Positions 25,058 through 34,323 of a DNA stretch of 64,000 bases are shown here, in pieces; the first letter of the stretch is position 1, and each line of letters starts with the position of its first letter. The translations under genes were made by a program, and so were the position numbers. The stretch is from Duganella aceris (GTDB lineage: Bacteria > Pseudomonadota > Gammaproteobacteria > Burkholderiales > Burkholderiaceae_D): assembly GCF_011090165.1 (NCBI RefSeq), contig NZ_JAADJT010000012.1, positions 124,001 through 188,000 of the forward strand, written 5' to 3'. The notes beneath the pieces were generated by a model. The model was not told where the DNA came from and did not search any database. It worked only from the letters and a program-made list of their open reading frames with translations.

Positions 25058-26106
25058 GTCGCAAGAAGCTTGTTTCAGCGGTCGTGTTGGGCGCGCTGTG
25101 GTCGTTGCCGGCCGTGGCGGCGGTGGACACCGTTTTGAGCGCGTCCGATCGCGCTGAGATCGTGCGGACGCTGGCGGCGAAAATCAACGCGAATTACATC
25201 GATCCAGCGCGGGGCGAACAGGTCGGCGGTGCGATCATCAGGAAACATGCCGAAGGAGGCTATGCGGCCGCCGCCAGCGCGACGGCGTTCAGTGCGGCGC
25301 TGAAGAAGGACCTGCGCGAAATCAGCGGCGACATGCATTTCAGCGCCGGGCGCTACGAGGGCTTCACTGAGCCCGGCGCCACCGAGGAGCCGCCGAGCCG
25401 CGCCATGATAGACGAAAGGCGTAACGCGGCCGCGCGGCGCGGCTATGACATCGAGAAGATCGAACGCCTTGCCGGCAACGTCGGCTACATCGAATTGCGC
25501 CGCTTCGCCGGCGTGGAATTCGTCGGCGCGGCGTACACGGCGGCGATGTCGCTCCTGGCGGGCACCGATGCGCTGATCCTCGACCTGCGCCGCAACGGCG
25601 GCGGCGACCCGGCCGGGGTGGCTTACCTGATGAGTCATTTCCTCTCGGCGGGCAAGGCGCACCGCCTGATAGACATCTATGATCGCCCGACCGACACGAC
25701 GCGGCAGATCTGGACCGTGCCGATGTTCACGCAGCGTTACGACAAGCCCGTATATGTGCTGATCTCGGCCCGGACAGGTTCCGCCGCCGAAGACTGCGCC
25801 TATGACTTCCAGGTGCTGGAGCGTGGCACCCTGGTCGGCGAAACCACCATCGGCGCTTCCAATCCCATTAGCTGGTACAGCTTGGGACACGACATCGCGG
25901 TCTCGATCCCGACGGCGCGCATGACCAATTTCGTCACCAACACCAACTGGGAGCACGTCGGCGTGAAACCGGACGTCGCTGTGCCCGCAGCGCAGGCGCT
26001 GCAGGCGGCGCATGTCGCCATCCTGCGCAAGCTGGTGTCATCCGCAAAGGAGGGCGACGAGCGCGCGGAACTGCAACGCCTTCTCGTCATGGTGGAGAAG
26101 GGATAA
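25051..26106 (+). CDS. Secreted S41 family (C-terminal processing/IRBP-like) peptidase
   Basis: The 351-residue protein has a signal peptide (LVSAVVLGALWSLPAVAAVD). It has an N-terminal helical domain (IVRTLAAKINANYIDPARG) and a tail-specific-protease core: NVGYIELRRF, ALILDLRRNGGGDPAGVAYLMSHFL, VYVLISARTGSAAEDCAYDF with the likely nucleophile Ser in G-S-A-A-E, and LVGETTIGASNP. No PDZ domain is evident. GGAGGAA precedes the ATG. Its 3' end overlaps the convergent peptidase E gene by 20 bases. It follows the response-regulator stub directly, so it may now be transcribed with the kinase. Confidence 0.82.
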   Translation: MLGRKKLVSAVVLGALWSLPAVAAVDTVLSASDRAEIVRTLAAKINANYIDPARGEQVGGAIIRKHAEGGYAAAASATAFSAALKKDLREISGDMHFSAGRYEGFTEPGATEEPPSRAMIDERRNAAARRGYDIEKIERLAGNVGYIELRRFAGVEFVGAAYTAAMSLLAGTDALILDLRRNGGGDPAGVAYLMSHFLSAGKAHRLIDIYDRPTDTTRQIWTVPMFTQRYDKPVYVLISARTGSAAEDCAYDFQVLERGTLVGETTIGASNPISWYSLGHDIAVSIPTARMTNFVTNTNWEHVGVKPDVAVPAAQALQAAHVAILRKLVSSAKEGDERAELQRLLVMVEKG

Positions 26107-26779
26107 ACCGATGAGATGGTATGAACTTCTTCCAGTGACCTTCTGAGACCACGTCGACGGCGCCGTCGCTCACTTTGATCGCGGTCTGGTCGTCGATCAG
26201 GTAGGAGGGCATGGGCAGCGTGGCGGCCAGTTGTTCGAGGTTGGCCAGCGAATTGTCCGGAAACCATTCGTGGTCCAGATGCGGATGGATGGCGAAATCG
26301 AGTAGTCCCAGCGACTTGTCGCCGCCGACGGGCAGCCCGTGGCGGCCGTAGGTGGTTCCCCAGCTGGTCAGCACCATGCTGCCGGCGCTCAGGCCGACGT
26401 AGACCGTCTTGCGCAGCAGCGTTGGCAGCAGGTCCGCCAGTCCGGTTTGCCGCATCCAGTGACACAGATACTGACAGTCGCCGCCGCCGACCAGCAGTGC
26501 GTCGGTCTGTTCCAGCAGCGGTACCCACAACTCGCGCTGGATGCTGGGCAGGGCGGTCAGCTCCAACAGGCCCAGCGATTTCCAGCCCATGTCGCAGAAC
26601 GGGTCGCCCAGCGCGCCGGTGATCACGCGTCGCGCCAGGTCGCCGCCGTTCGGCAGGGCGTAGATCGCTGTGGGGATGAACAGCGCGTTCGCTTCGGCCA
26701 CCGGTTTCCCCAGCAGCTCCACCAGCGCGGCGTGGATGCTCGGGTTGCTGATGCCGGCGGAGGTGAGCAGCAGTTTCAT
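26087..26779 (-). CDS. Peptidase E-like (S51) serine dipeptidase
   Basis: The 230-residue protein has the class I glutamine-amidotransferase-like fold of alpha-aspartyl dipeptidase: MKLLLTSAGISNPSIHAAL, LLVGGGDCQYLCHWMR, and the nucleophile elbow YVGLSAGSMVLTSWG, then DFAIHPHLDHEWFP. It cleaves N-terminal Asp-X dipeptides in the cytoplasm in known members. Its start overlaps the end of the hybrid kinase gene (ATGA at 26776-26779), so it is translationally coupled to that kinase, an odd pairing. Confidence 0.85.
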   Translation of the reverse strand: MKLLLTSAGISNPSIHAALVELLGKPVAEANALFIPTAIYALPNGGDLARRVITGALGDPFCDMGWKSLGLLELTALPSIQRELWVPLLEQTDALLVGGGDCQYLCHWMRQTGLADLLPTLLRKTVYVGLSAGSMVLTSWGTTYGRHGLPVGGDKSLGLLDFAIHPHLDHEWFPDNSLANLEQLAATLPMPSYLIDDQTAIKVSDGAVDVVSEGHWKKFIPSHRFIPSPP

Positions 26780-29616
26780 GCGGCGGCTCCACTGTGGCTG
26801 GTGGCTTCGGCGGCGTTGCGCAGGTCGAGGCACGCCTTGTCCAGCGCCGCTTCGACCTCCGGCAGCATGTCGATCACTTCGACCAGGTCGCCGGCCACCG
26901 CCGCTGCTTCCATCTCGTGGCACAGCGTGTGCAGATGCGCTGAACTCAGATAGCCGGCGCTGCCCTTGAGTGCGTGGATCGCCGCCGCCGCCGCGCTGGC
27001 ATTGCCGGCGACGACGGCGGCGCGCGCGGTCTCCAGCCGGCGCGGGGCTTCGTCCAGGAAGGCTTGCGTGATGCGCTGCATGTGCGTGCGCGACAAACCG
27101 GCCAGCGGCATGATCTGCACCGTCGACGGATCGCACGGCGGGCCGCCCGCCGTTCCGACGTCGGCTTCCGGTGCGACGCCGAATTGCTCGTCCAGCGATT
27201 CGGTGCGCTCGGTCGCCAGGCGCGCCGCGTCGGTCGGACGCAGCGGCCGGCCACGGCTCAGGTGCTGGGCGATGGTCTTTTCGATCAAGTCGTACAGCAG
27301 GCGTTCGTCCACCGGCTTGCTGAGGAAACCGTCCATGCCGACCGCGAGGTAGCGTGCGCGGTCATGGTCGCTGGCGTTGGCGGTCAGCGCGATGATCGGG
27401 ATGGCGGGATCGAGCACGCAATAGTCTTCGCTGCCGCCGGCGCGGATCAGGCGCGCGGCCTGTTCGCCGTCCATCATCGGCATGCGTCCGTCCATCAGCA
27501 CCAGGTCGTAGGCGGCGGTGCTCAGCGCGTGCAGCGCCTGCAGGCCGTTTTCGACGATGCGGATGTCGTGACCCATGTTCTCCAGCAGCGTGCTGACGAT
27601 GATCTGGTTGGTGCGCACGTCTTCGGCGCACAGGACGCGCAGCCGGTAGGCGTGATGCTCCTTGCGCGGCGGCGCCGACGTATCGACCGCCGGCGCGGCG
27701 CCCACCTCCAGCGGCAGCGTGAAGCTGAAGGTGGAGCCGGCGCCGACCCGGCTCTCGGCCGCGATCGTACCGCCCATCAGCTCCACCAGCTCCTTGCAGA
27801 TCGCCAGACCCAGGCCGGTGCCGCCGTAGCGGCGGGTGGTGGAGTGGTCGGCCTGCTCGAACTTCATGAACAGGCGCGGCAACGTGTCGGCCGGGATGCC
27901 GGGACCGGTGTCCGCGATGTCGAAGCTGACGCTGGTGTGGCCGTCCGCGTCCGCCAGCGCGGTGGCGTCCAGCCGCACCTCGCCGCGGTCGGTGAACTTG
28001 ATGGCGTTGCCGAGTAAATTCAGCAGGATCTGGCGCAGCCTGGTCGGGTCGCCGCGCACGTAGCGCGGCAGGTCGAGCGCCAGGTCGCAGCGCAGCAGCA
28101 GGCTCTTGGCGTCGGCCTGGCCTTGCAGGATGCCGATGGCGTCGTCGATCAGCGCGATCAGGTCGAAGTCCACCGTCTCGATCGACAGGCGGCCGGCGTC
28201 GATCTTGGAGAAGTCGAGGATGTCGTTGAGGATGGCCAGCAGCGATTCGCTGTTCTGCAGGCCGATGCGAAGGTATTCCTCGGTGCGGCCGCGCACCGAT
28301 TGGTCGCGCATGGCGAACTTGATCATGCCGATCACGCCGGCCAGCGGAGTGCGGATGTCGTGACTCATCGCCGACAGGAAGTCGATGCGGTGGCGGCTGA
28401 CGATTTCGGCGTGTTCCTTGGCTTCGGTCAGCTGCGCGGTGCGGTCCTGCACGCGCTGTTCCAGCGTGTTGCGCAACAGGCGGATCTGGTCGGCCAGCGC
28501 GAACGCCAGCAGCACGCCGTCCAGGGTGCCGCCCAACAGCGTGAACAACTGGGCGTTGGCGACCAGCGCCGGAATCAGGCCGACGTTGGCCGGCAGGATG
28601 AACAGGCCGGGCACCATCAGCGCGATGAAGCCGAACACGAAGAAGCGCGCCGGATGGTAGCCGCGCACCCAGACCACGATGCCGGTGGTGAGCGCCATCG
28701 TCATCCAGATGGTGATGACGATGGTGGCGATGGTGTGCGCGTAGCTGAGGAGCAGGAAGCAGCTCGGCAGCGTCACCAGCGGCAGCACGATGTTGATGCG
28801 GCTGAGTTTATACAGCAGCGGTGCGTTGTCCTTGAGCCGCAGGAAGCTGGTGTAGAACAGCGTGCTCAGGACCGGCAGCAGGAAGAAGGGCACGTAGTGC
28901 CAATGCAGGTTGTGCCATGAGAACAGGTCGGCCGTCATGTGGAAGGTCATGCCCCAGGCCACGGCGTAGCACAGCACATACAGCGAGTAGTACAGCGACG
29001 AACGGTCGCGGGTGATCGAGTAGATGAAGAAATTGAACACGGTCAGCGCCAGCAGCGCGCCGATGGAGCCGATGATCAGCACATTCTCCTTCGCCACCAG
29101 TTGCTGGTAGGCGCTGCGCGGCAGCACCGTGAACACCGGCGTGCGCGCGTAATAGGGACTGGAGAAGCGGATCAACACCTGGTAGCGCTGGCCCGGTTGC
29201 AGGTCGATGTCTTTGCCGTAGTGCAGCAGGTAGGAATGCGGCTGGCGGTAGCCGGTCAGCATCTGGCGGATCGTTCCGTCCTGACCGTAGACCTGGATGT
29301 CGACCATGTCGATCAGCGTGTCGTTCGGATCGATCACCCAGGCCGGCTGGTGGCCGTCGTTGCGCAGCTCGGCGTGCAGCCAGTAGCTACCACCCAGCAA
29401 GTCGACCTTGGCGGCGGGCTTCAGGCTGGCCAGCAGCGCGGGCAGGCCGGCGGCGTTGACCGGGTAGGGCTGGCCTTCATCCTTGTACAGCGTGCCGGTG
29501 GTGGCGAGGTCGATTCCGGCGTTGTTCAAGCCGATGGGCGCGGCCTGAGCCGCCTGGCCGCATAGCGCCAGGACGAGCGTCAACAAAGGCAGCAAGCGGA
29601 GTAGCAGCAGTGGCAT
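26776..29616 (-). CDS. 7TM-DISM hybrid sensor histidine kinase with receiver and Hpt domains
   Basis: The protein has about 946 residues from the ATG at 29616, chosen because it opens with a clean signal peptide (MPLLLLRLLPLLTLVLALCG). An upstream TTG at 29673 is possible. Order: periplasmic 7TMR-DISMED2 sensor (about 25-170), seven transmembrane helices (about 180-390), coiled coil, HisKA (FLSAMSHDIRTPLAGVIGM), HATPase (GPGIPADTLPRLFMKFEQAD, GGTGLGLAICKELVELMGG), receiver (DLVLMDGRMPMMDGE) and Hpt (IHALKGSAGYLSSAHLHTLCHEME). The DISMED2 domain is thought to bind carbohydrates or similar ligands. It carries a full internal phosphorelay, but no output regulator is adjacent; peptidase E is coupled downstream. 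Confidence 0.9.
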   Translation of the reverse strand: MPLLLLRLLPLLTLVLALCGQAAQAAPIGLNNAGIDLATTGTLYKDEGQPYPVNAAGLPALLASLKPAAKVDLLGGSYWLHAELRNDGHQPAWVIDPNDTLIDMVDIQVYGQDGTIRQMLTGYRQPHSYLLHYGKDIDLQPGQRYQVLIRFSSPYYARTPVFTVLPRSAYQQLVAKENVLIIGSIGALLALTVFNFFIYSITRDRSSLYYSLYVLCYAVAWGMTFHMTADLFSWHNLHWHYVPFFLLPVLSTLFYTSFLRLKDNAPLLYKLSRINIVLPLVTLPSCFLLLSYAHTIATIVITIWMTMALTTGIVVWVRGYHPARFFVFGFIALMVPGLFILPANVGLIPALVANAQLFTLLGGTLDGVLLAFALADQIRLLRNTLEQRVQDRTAQLTEAKEHAEIVSRHRIDFLSAMSHDIRTPLAGVIGMIKFAMRDQSVRGRTEEYLRIGLQNSESLLAILNDILDFSKIDAGRLSIETVDFDLIALIDDAIGILQGQADAKSLLLRCDLALDLPRYVRGDPTRLRQILLNLLGNAIKFTDRGEVRLDATALADADGHTSVSFDIADTGPGIPADTLPRLFMKFEQADHSTTRRYGGTGLGLAICKELVELMGGTIAAESRVGAGSTFSFTLPLEVGAAPAVDTSAPPRKEHHAYRLRVLCAEDVRTNQIIVSTLLENMGHDIRIVENGLQALHALSTAAYDLVLMDGRMPMMDGEQAARLIRAGGSEDYCVLDPAIPIIALTANASDHDRARYLAVGMDGFLSKPVDERLLYDLIEKTIAQHLSRGRPLRPTDAARLATERTESLDEQFGVAPEADVGTAGGPPCDPSTVQIMPLAGLSRTHMQRITQAFLDEAPRRLETARAAVVAGNASAAAAAIHALKGSAGYLSSAHLHTLCHEMEAAAVAGDLVEVIDMLPEVEAALDKACLDLRNAAEATSHSGAAA

Positions 29617-29721
29617 CTGGGTAGGGCATGGTTGTTTTCTACATTGTAAACGAGAACTTATCGATTTATACAAAATACGCCCAGGCGGTTATCATGGCGG
29701 CTTTGCGCGTAAGGAACGATC

Positions 29722-30354
29722 TTGCTAATTTCACCCGAACAATTCATCGGCTTCCTCAGCGCGGCGCTGTTGATCACGCTGTCGCCCGGTCCGGACAACC
29801 TGATGGTGCTCAGCGTCGGCATGTCGCGCGGACGGCGCCAGGGCATGGCCTTCGGCCTGGGCTGCGCGCTGGGCTGCCTCAGCCACACGCTGCTGGCGAC
29901 GCTGGGGGTGAGCGCCTTGATCAAGGCGTCGCCGCTGGCTTTCGGCGGCTTGAAACTGCTGGGCGGCGCGTATCTGATCTGGCTGGGTTTCGGCGCGGTG
30001 CGCAGTCGTGGCGGCGCGCGGGCCGGCGACGGCGCGGGCTTGCCGGATGAAAGCCTGGGCCGTTTATTCGCCAAGGGATTGGTCGCCAACGCGGTCAATC
30101 CGAAGGTGGTGCTGTTCTTCCTGTCGTTCCTGCCGCAGTTCGTGGTGGCGGAGCGGGGCGACGTTAGTTGGCAGACGGCGCAACTGGGCCTGCTGTTCAC
30201 GGCGCAGGGCGTGGTGCTGTTCGGGTTGTTGGGGTATTTTTCCGGCGCGGTGGGCGGCTGGATCAACCGCCACCCGGGCGCCGGCATGTGGATGGACCGG
30301 GTCGCGGGCGTGATCTTCATCGGTCTGGGGCTGAAGCTGATCGTCTCGCCGTAA
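29722..30354 (+). CDS. LysE/RhtB family amino acid exporter
   Basis: The 210-residue inner-membrane protein has about six helices and the family start FIGFLSAALLITLSPGPDNLMVLSVGMSRGRRQGMAFGLGCALG (the S-P-G-P-D-N motif), then KLLGGAYLIWLGFGAVRS and GLVANAVNPKVVLFFLSFLPQFV. It exports amino acids or derivatives such as homoserine lactone. Translation starts at a TTG with AAGGA 6 bases upstream. It is divergent from the 7TM-DISM kinase. A terminator follows at 30453. Confidence 0.9.
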   Translation: MLISPEQFIGFLSAALLITLSPGPDNLMVLSVGMSRGRRQGMAFGLGCALGCLSHTLLATLGVSALIKASPLAFGGLKLLGGAYLIWLGFGAVRSRGGARAGDGAGLPDESLGRLFAKGLVANAVNPKVVLFFLSFLPQFVVAERGDVSWQTAQLGLLFTAQGVVLFGLLGYFSGAVGGWINRHPGAGMWMDRVAGVIFIGLGLKLIVSP

Positions 30355-30452
30355 AAAAAAGTATGTTCGGCGCGGCGGATGTCATCAGCGCGTCATGCGC
30401 GGCTGACATACTGGCTTTGCTCTTTCAAGTCTCTCCCGATTTGGAACCTTTG

Positions 30453-30485
30453 GCCCGCGCCTGTTGTGCTGCGGGCTTTTTTTTT
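30453..30485 (+). terminator. Terminator after the LysE-family gene
   Basis: The stem GCCCGC / GCGGGC encloses a 12-base loop and is followed by nine T. It ends transcription from the exporter. Its T-run abuts the stop codon of the convergent YceI gene. An imperfect AGTATGT/ACATACT pairing lies about 50 bases upstream, with no clear role. Confidence 0.75.
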
Positions 30486-31161
30486 ATCTGGCGGTCAGGT
30501 CGAAGCGTAGTTCCATCTGGTCTTGCACCGCCATCGCGCCGCCCATCACCGAGAAGGGTGTCAGGCCGAAGTCGGTCTGTTTGAGGGTGAATGTGCCTCT
30601 GATGTTGATGTTGCCGTTCTCTTCGCGCAGCTCGACCGGGACCGCCATGGTAAGGGTGATGCCGTGCAGCGTGATGCTGACCTGCAGCGGCTGGCCTTTG
30701 GCGGCGCGTTCGGCGTGGATGCTCACCACCGGGTAGCGGTCGGCGTCCAGCACCTTGGTCAGCATGTTGTGGCGCGTGCCTTCGATGGCGTCGGCGGAAG
30801 GCTGCTTTTCCAGGCCGGCGATCCGGCGCAGGCCGGCTTCGTCGATTTTCATCTCATCGAGGCGGAATTGGACGTCGGCGCGGTTTTGGGCCGGCGACAC
30901 CGTGCCGGTGATCTGGTGGCTGGCGACCACGTGGTCGTGCCCGAGGCGCGCCAGCACGCCGCCACGCCGCACCGTCACGGCGATCAGCGATTGCGCGCTG
31001 TCGATGCGTAACTGAGGGCCGATCGCCGGGGCGGCCGGCGCCGCGGGCAGCGCTGCGGCGGCGGAGTGGGTGGCGGGCGGCGGCAGTTGCGAGCAGGCGG
31101 CCAGTGCGCACAGCAGAGCGCCGCCCAGCAGGCGGCGACAAGTTAAATAGTGGTGGGTCAT
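30484..31161 (-). CDS. YceI-family lipoprotein
   Basis: The 225-residue protein has a lipoprotein signal (MTHHYLTCRRLLGGALLCALAACSQ; lipobox L-A-A-C) and a YceI lipocalin-like beta barrel: QLRIDSAQSLIAVTVRRGG, ARLGHDHVVASHQITGTV, GTRHNMLTKVLDADRYPVVSI, and GTFTLKQTDFGLTPFSVMGGAMAVQDQMELRFDLTA. YceI proteins bind isoprenoid-type lipids or quinones in the periplasm. The start at 31161 is chosen because it gives the lipoprotein signal. Confidence 0.87.
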   Translation of the reverse strand: MTHHYLTCRRLLGGALLCALAACSQLPPPATHSAAAALPAAPAAPAIGPQLRIDSAQSLIAVTVRRGGVLARLGHDHVVASHQITGTVSPAQNRADVQFRLDEMKIDEAGLRRIAGLEKQPSADAIEGTRHNMLTKVLDADRYPVVSIHAERAAKGQPLQVSITLHGITLTMAVPVELREENGNINIRGTFTLKQTDFGLTPFSVMGGAMAVQDQMELRFDLTAR

Positions 31162-31182
31162 TTGGCCGTCATATAGTCCGTT

Positions 31183-31528
31183 TAAGATGCAGTTCGCTGA
31201 TACCAGCGTGCTCCAGTTGGTCCCGTGCCCAAGCCGGCGCGTGATTTCACAAAGCATGACTCAGCAGGCTCGCCGGTGGCCTGAAACACCGGCACCATCC
31301 ATCTTCCCGCCCTGATTTTCCTTCCTTAATGAAGTTCTAAGCCTACGCGACGCGATAGCTGGCAAAGTAACACCTGTAGCGCGCGGTTCAGCCGGGCGCC
31401 CAGTTGCCGGACTCAAAGCCCGGCACAGAATTCGTCCAGGCGGCACCATCGCCGCCGGACCCGGACATCCCCACGCTTTCGAGCGTTTTGCAACCAGTAT
31501 CATCTCACGATGACACTGGTTTTTTTTT
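31183..31528 (+). other. Gene-free 380-base stretch with an orphan plus-strand terminator; possible ncRNA
   Basis: No convincing protein gene lies between the YceI start (31161) and the aminopeptidase end (31545). The plus strand contains several GC-rich stem candidates (for example GGCGGC-accatc-GCCGCC near 31440-31457). It ends in a clear rho-independent terminator with no protein gene in front of it, which suggests a short non-coding transcript. I could not match it to 6S RNA, RNase P RNA, tmRNA or a known riboswitch, so this stays a candidate. Confidence 0.3.
31492..31528 (+). terminator. Rho-independent terminator with no obvious upstream gene
   Basis: The stem AACCAGT-x-TCATC / GATGA-x-ACTGGTT with a 4-base loop is followed by nine T on the plus strand. 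On the minus strand, where the nearby aminopeptidase ends at 31545, the hairpin is not followed by a T-run. Confidence 0.7.
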
Positions 31529-31544
31529 GCCCGTCGCCGTTGGC

Positions 31545-34205
31545 TCAGTCGTGCTTGGCCAGCCAGGCGTCGATCTCCGGCAGGCGCTTGGTGCGCACCT
31601 TGACGCGGTATTCGATCGAGGCGATCGCGGTCTTGGTGTCGCCCTGCGCGTCGGCCGCCAGATACTGCTTGGCGTAGGCGCGCAGCTTGCCGACCATCGC
31701 CGGATCGGCCGAACGCGCGCCGAGGCCAGGGAAGTAGCGGCTGCGCGAAGCGACGTCGACCCGCTTGTCCATCTGCTCCTGGTGCGCGACGGCGAAGTCG
31801 AACGCCAGATCCGGGTGATGCCCAGCGACGTGGCTGATCATCGACGCGCTGGAGGTGATGCCCGGTTCGTCGGTCAACGCCAGGTCGAGCGCGCGTTGCG
31901 CCAGCGCCTTGTCCTTGGCCGACGCCAGCAGGTCATACAGCTCGCTCTTGATCATGCTGGTCTTCTCGGCCTGCGCGGCGGTCCGCAGCTGATCCCATGC
32001 GGCGGCATCGGCGTTGGCGGCGATCACGCCCAGGATGGGGCGGCGCAGCGCGGCCGGCATCGCGGACGGATCGGTGGCGGCGGCCGCGTAACGGCGGCGC
32101 GCTTCGGCCACCACGCCCTCGTCGCCGACCGTGCCCAGCGCGCGGATCAGCGTTTCGCGCAGGTTGGCGACCGGCGCCGCTTCATCCTTGGCGGCGCTCC
32201 AGCCGATGCGCGCCAGCACCGGCGCCAGGCGCTTGCGCGCGTAGCGGTCCAGCGCCGCTTGCTGTTCCGGCTTCGGTTCGTAGCTGGCATGCAGTCCGCT
32301 CAGCACCGACGCGATCTGCCCCCACACCTGCGGCGCGGCGTCCAGCGGTGCGTGGTCGGCCAGGTCGAGGAAGCTCGATGCCGGCATGTGACCGGCCAGG
32401 CCCAGCGCCCAGCTGTCCGACAGCAGGCCCAGTTGGTCCAGCGCCGGGATCGTGGCGAAGCGATCGGCCAGCGCGGCGAAGGCTTTCGGCGCGTACAGCG
32501 TGCGGTAGTAGCCGCTCTGGCCGGCGTTGACCAGCACCGCGCCGCATCCCGGCAGCGTCATGCTGGCCTTGCCGCCATTGACCACGGTGCGCACGGTGGC
32601 GCCGCCGACGGTCTGCGCGATCACCGGCACGCGCCAGCTCAACGGTTTCTTGTTTTCCTGGTCCTTGCTGTATTCGCCCTGTGTCAGCTGGATGGTGGTC
32701 TTGCCGTTTTTGCAGACCGCGTCGGCGACGCGGATCAGCGGCACGCCCGGTTTCAGCGTGAAGTCGTGGGCGATCGCGGTGACTGGCTTGTGGGCGGTCT
32801 TTTCCACTTCGCGCCACAGGTCGTCGGACACCGTGTTGCCATAGGCATGCTTGGCGATGTAGCTGCGCACGCCGTTGCGCCACGCGTCCTCGCCGACATA
32901 GTTCTCCAGCATGCGGATCACCGCTTCGCCCTTGTTGTAGGTGATGTTGTCGAAGGCCTGGCTGGCCTGTTCGACGGTGGCGATCTGCTGCACCACCGGA
33001 TGGGTGGTGATCAGCGCGTCGCGCTCCATCGCGCCTTCGCGCACGCCGACCGCGCGCAGCTCCCAGTTCCATTCCGGGTGCAGGCGGGTGGTGGTGCGCG
33101 ATTCCATCCACGAGGCGAAGCCTTCGTTGAGCCACAGGTCGTTCCACCACGCCATCGTCACCAGGTCGCCGAACCACTGGTGCGCGATTTCGTGCGCCGC
33201 CACCAGGAAGGCGGTTTCCTTGTTCGATTGCGTGGCGGTGCGCGGATCGAGCAGGATCGAGTATTCGAAGGTGAAGATCGCGCCCCAGTTTTCCATCGCG
33301 CTGAAGAACTGGCTCTGGCCCGGTGCGGCGATGTTGTCCAGCTTCGGCAGCGGGTACTTGACGCCGAAGTAGTCGTTGTACTCCTTCAGCACGGCGCGCG
33401 ACGAATCGAGCGCGAACTGGGCCTGGTCCAGCGCGCCTTTTTGCGTGATGACGCCCAGCTCGACGCCGGCTTCCATCGCGGTGGCGCGGTCGAATTCGCC
33501 CAGGCCGAAGAACATCAGGTAGGTCGACATCTTCGGCGAGGTGGCGAAGCGCACCAGGTCGCGGCCGTCGGCCAGCTTGGTGGTCGATACCACCGGCATG
33601 TTCGATACCGCCATCTCGCCGGCCGGCACGGTGGCTTCCAGCGCGAAGGTGGCCTTGTAGAACGGCTCGTCCCACGATGGGATCACGCGGCGCGCGTCGG
33701 AGTTTTCGAACTGGGTGTACAGCGCGCGCTTCTTGGCGCCGCCGTTTTCATAATCGAGCGAGAACAGGCCGCTGGCCTGGGTGCCGATCACGCCGGTGTA
33801 ATCGAGCTTGAGCTGGTAGCTGCCCGGCTTCAGGGTTTCGGCGAAGTGGAAGGTCGCGGTCTGCTTGTCGGCATCGACGTCGATCTTGCTGGCGGCCAGC
33901 GCCGGCTTGCCCGGGCCGGCGCCGATGGCGGCGGCGCTGAATTTCAAATCGGCGGCATGCAGCGTCAGGCTGTTGGTGCCGCGCTTGACGTCGAGCGCGA
34001 TGGTGACGCTGGCGCTGAAGCTGCGGTTGGCGGCATCCGGCGTCAACGACACCGCGTAATGCGTCGGCACGGCGTCGCGCGGAAGCTGGGTGGTGACCTG
34101 CGCCACCTTGCGGGCGGGCGCGGGCGCGGCCAGGGCCAGCGACGGGGCGCCGGACGAAATACCCAGCAGTGCCAGGACGGCTAACGAAATCAGGCTGCGT
34201 TGCAT
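31545..34205 (-). CDS. Secreted M1 family metallo-aminopeptidase
   Basis: The 886-residue protein has a signal peptide (SLISLAVLALLGISSGAPSLALAAPA). The M1 N-terminal beta domain leads to the substrate-binding SAMENWG (the G-A-M-E-N variant), then the zinc site HEIAHQWFG with the downstream NEGFASW Glu. The C-terminal ERAP1-like helical domain follows. It removes N-terminal amino acids from peptides in the periplasm or outside. Its length fits the family (about 850-900). The G-to-S change in GAMEN is common enough not to imply inactivity. Confidence 0.92.
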   Translation of the reverse strand: MQRSLISLAVLALLGISSGAPSLALAAPAPARKVAQVTTQLPRDAVPTHYAVSLTPDAANRSFSASVTIALDVKRGTNSLTLHAADLKFSAAAIGAGPGKPALAASKIDVDADKQTATFHFAETLKPGSYQLKLDYTGVIGTQASGLFSLDYENGGAKKRALYTQFENSDARRVIPSWDEPFYKATFALEATVPAGEMAVSNMPVVSTTKLADGRDLVRFATSPKMSTYLMFFGLGEFDRATAMEAGVELGVITQKGALDQAQFALDSSRAVLKEYNDYFGVKYPLPKLDNIAAPGQSQFFSAMENWGAIFTFEYSILLDPRTATQSNKETAFLVAAHEIAHQWFGDLVTMAWWNDLWLNEGFASWMESRTTTRLHPEWNWELRAVGVREGAMERDALITTHPVVQQIATVEQASQAFDNITYNKGEAVIRMLENYVGEDAWRNGVRSYIAKHAYGNTVSDDLWREVEKTAHKPVTAIAHDFTLKPGVPLIRVADAVCKNGKTTIQLTQGEYSKDQENKKPLSWRVPVIAQTVGGATVRTVVNGGKASMTLPGCGAVLVNAGQSGYYRTLYAPKAFAALADRFATIPALDQLGLLSDSWALGLAGHMPASSFLDLADHAPLDAAPQVWGQIASVLSGLHASYEPKPEQQAALDRYARKRLAPVLARIGWSAAKDEAAPVANLRETLIRALGTVGDEGVVAEARRRYAAAATDPSAMPAALRRPILGVIAANADAAAWDQLRTAAQAEKTSMIKSELYDLLASAKDKALAQRALDLALTDEPGITSSASMISHVAGHHPDLAFDFAVAHQEQMDKRVDVASRSRYFPGLGARSADPAMVGKLRAYAKQYLAADAQGDTKTAIASIEYRVKVRTKRLPEIDAWLAKHD

Positions 34206-34323
34206 GCTTTATCCTTTTAATTGTGAGGCCTCATGAGCCAGCGAGCAATCTACGGGGAACGGCTGGCTATGTCAAATCCGGATAGGCGGGTATCATCTCC
34301 GCATAACGACCAAGGAGACAAAC

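Noticed and set aside
30357..30412. AGTATGT/ACATACT pairing after the LysE-family gene as an extra terminator or small RNA
   Set aside because: Only seven pairs with poorly matched interior and no T-run; the real terminator follows at 30453.
31261..31503. An 80-codon minus-strand frame in the gap before the aminopeptidase
   Set aside because: No ribosome site, no domain, Pro/Arg-rich composition, and it runs through the candidate ncRNA stems and terminator.
31404..34184. A 926-codon plus-strand frame opposite the aminopeptidase
   Set aside because: No ribosome site or domain and a typical shadow composition. The opposite strand has a complete M1 peptidase with HEIAH and signal peptide.
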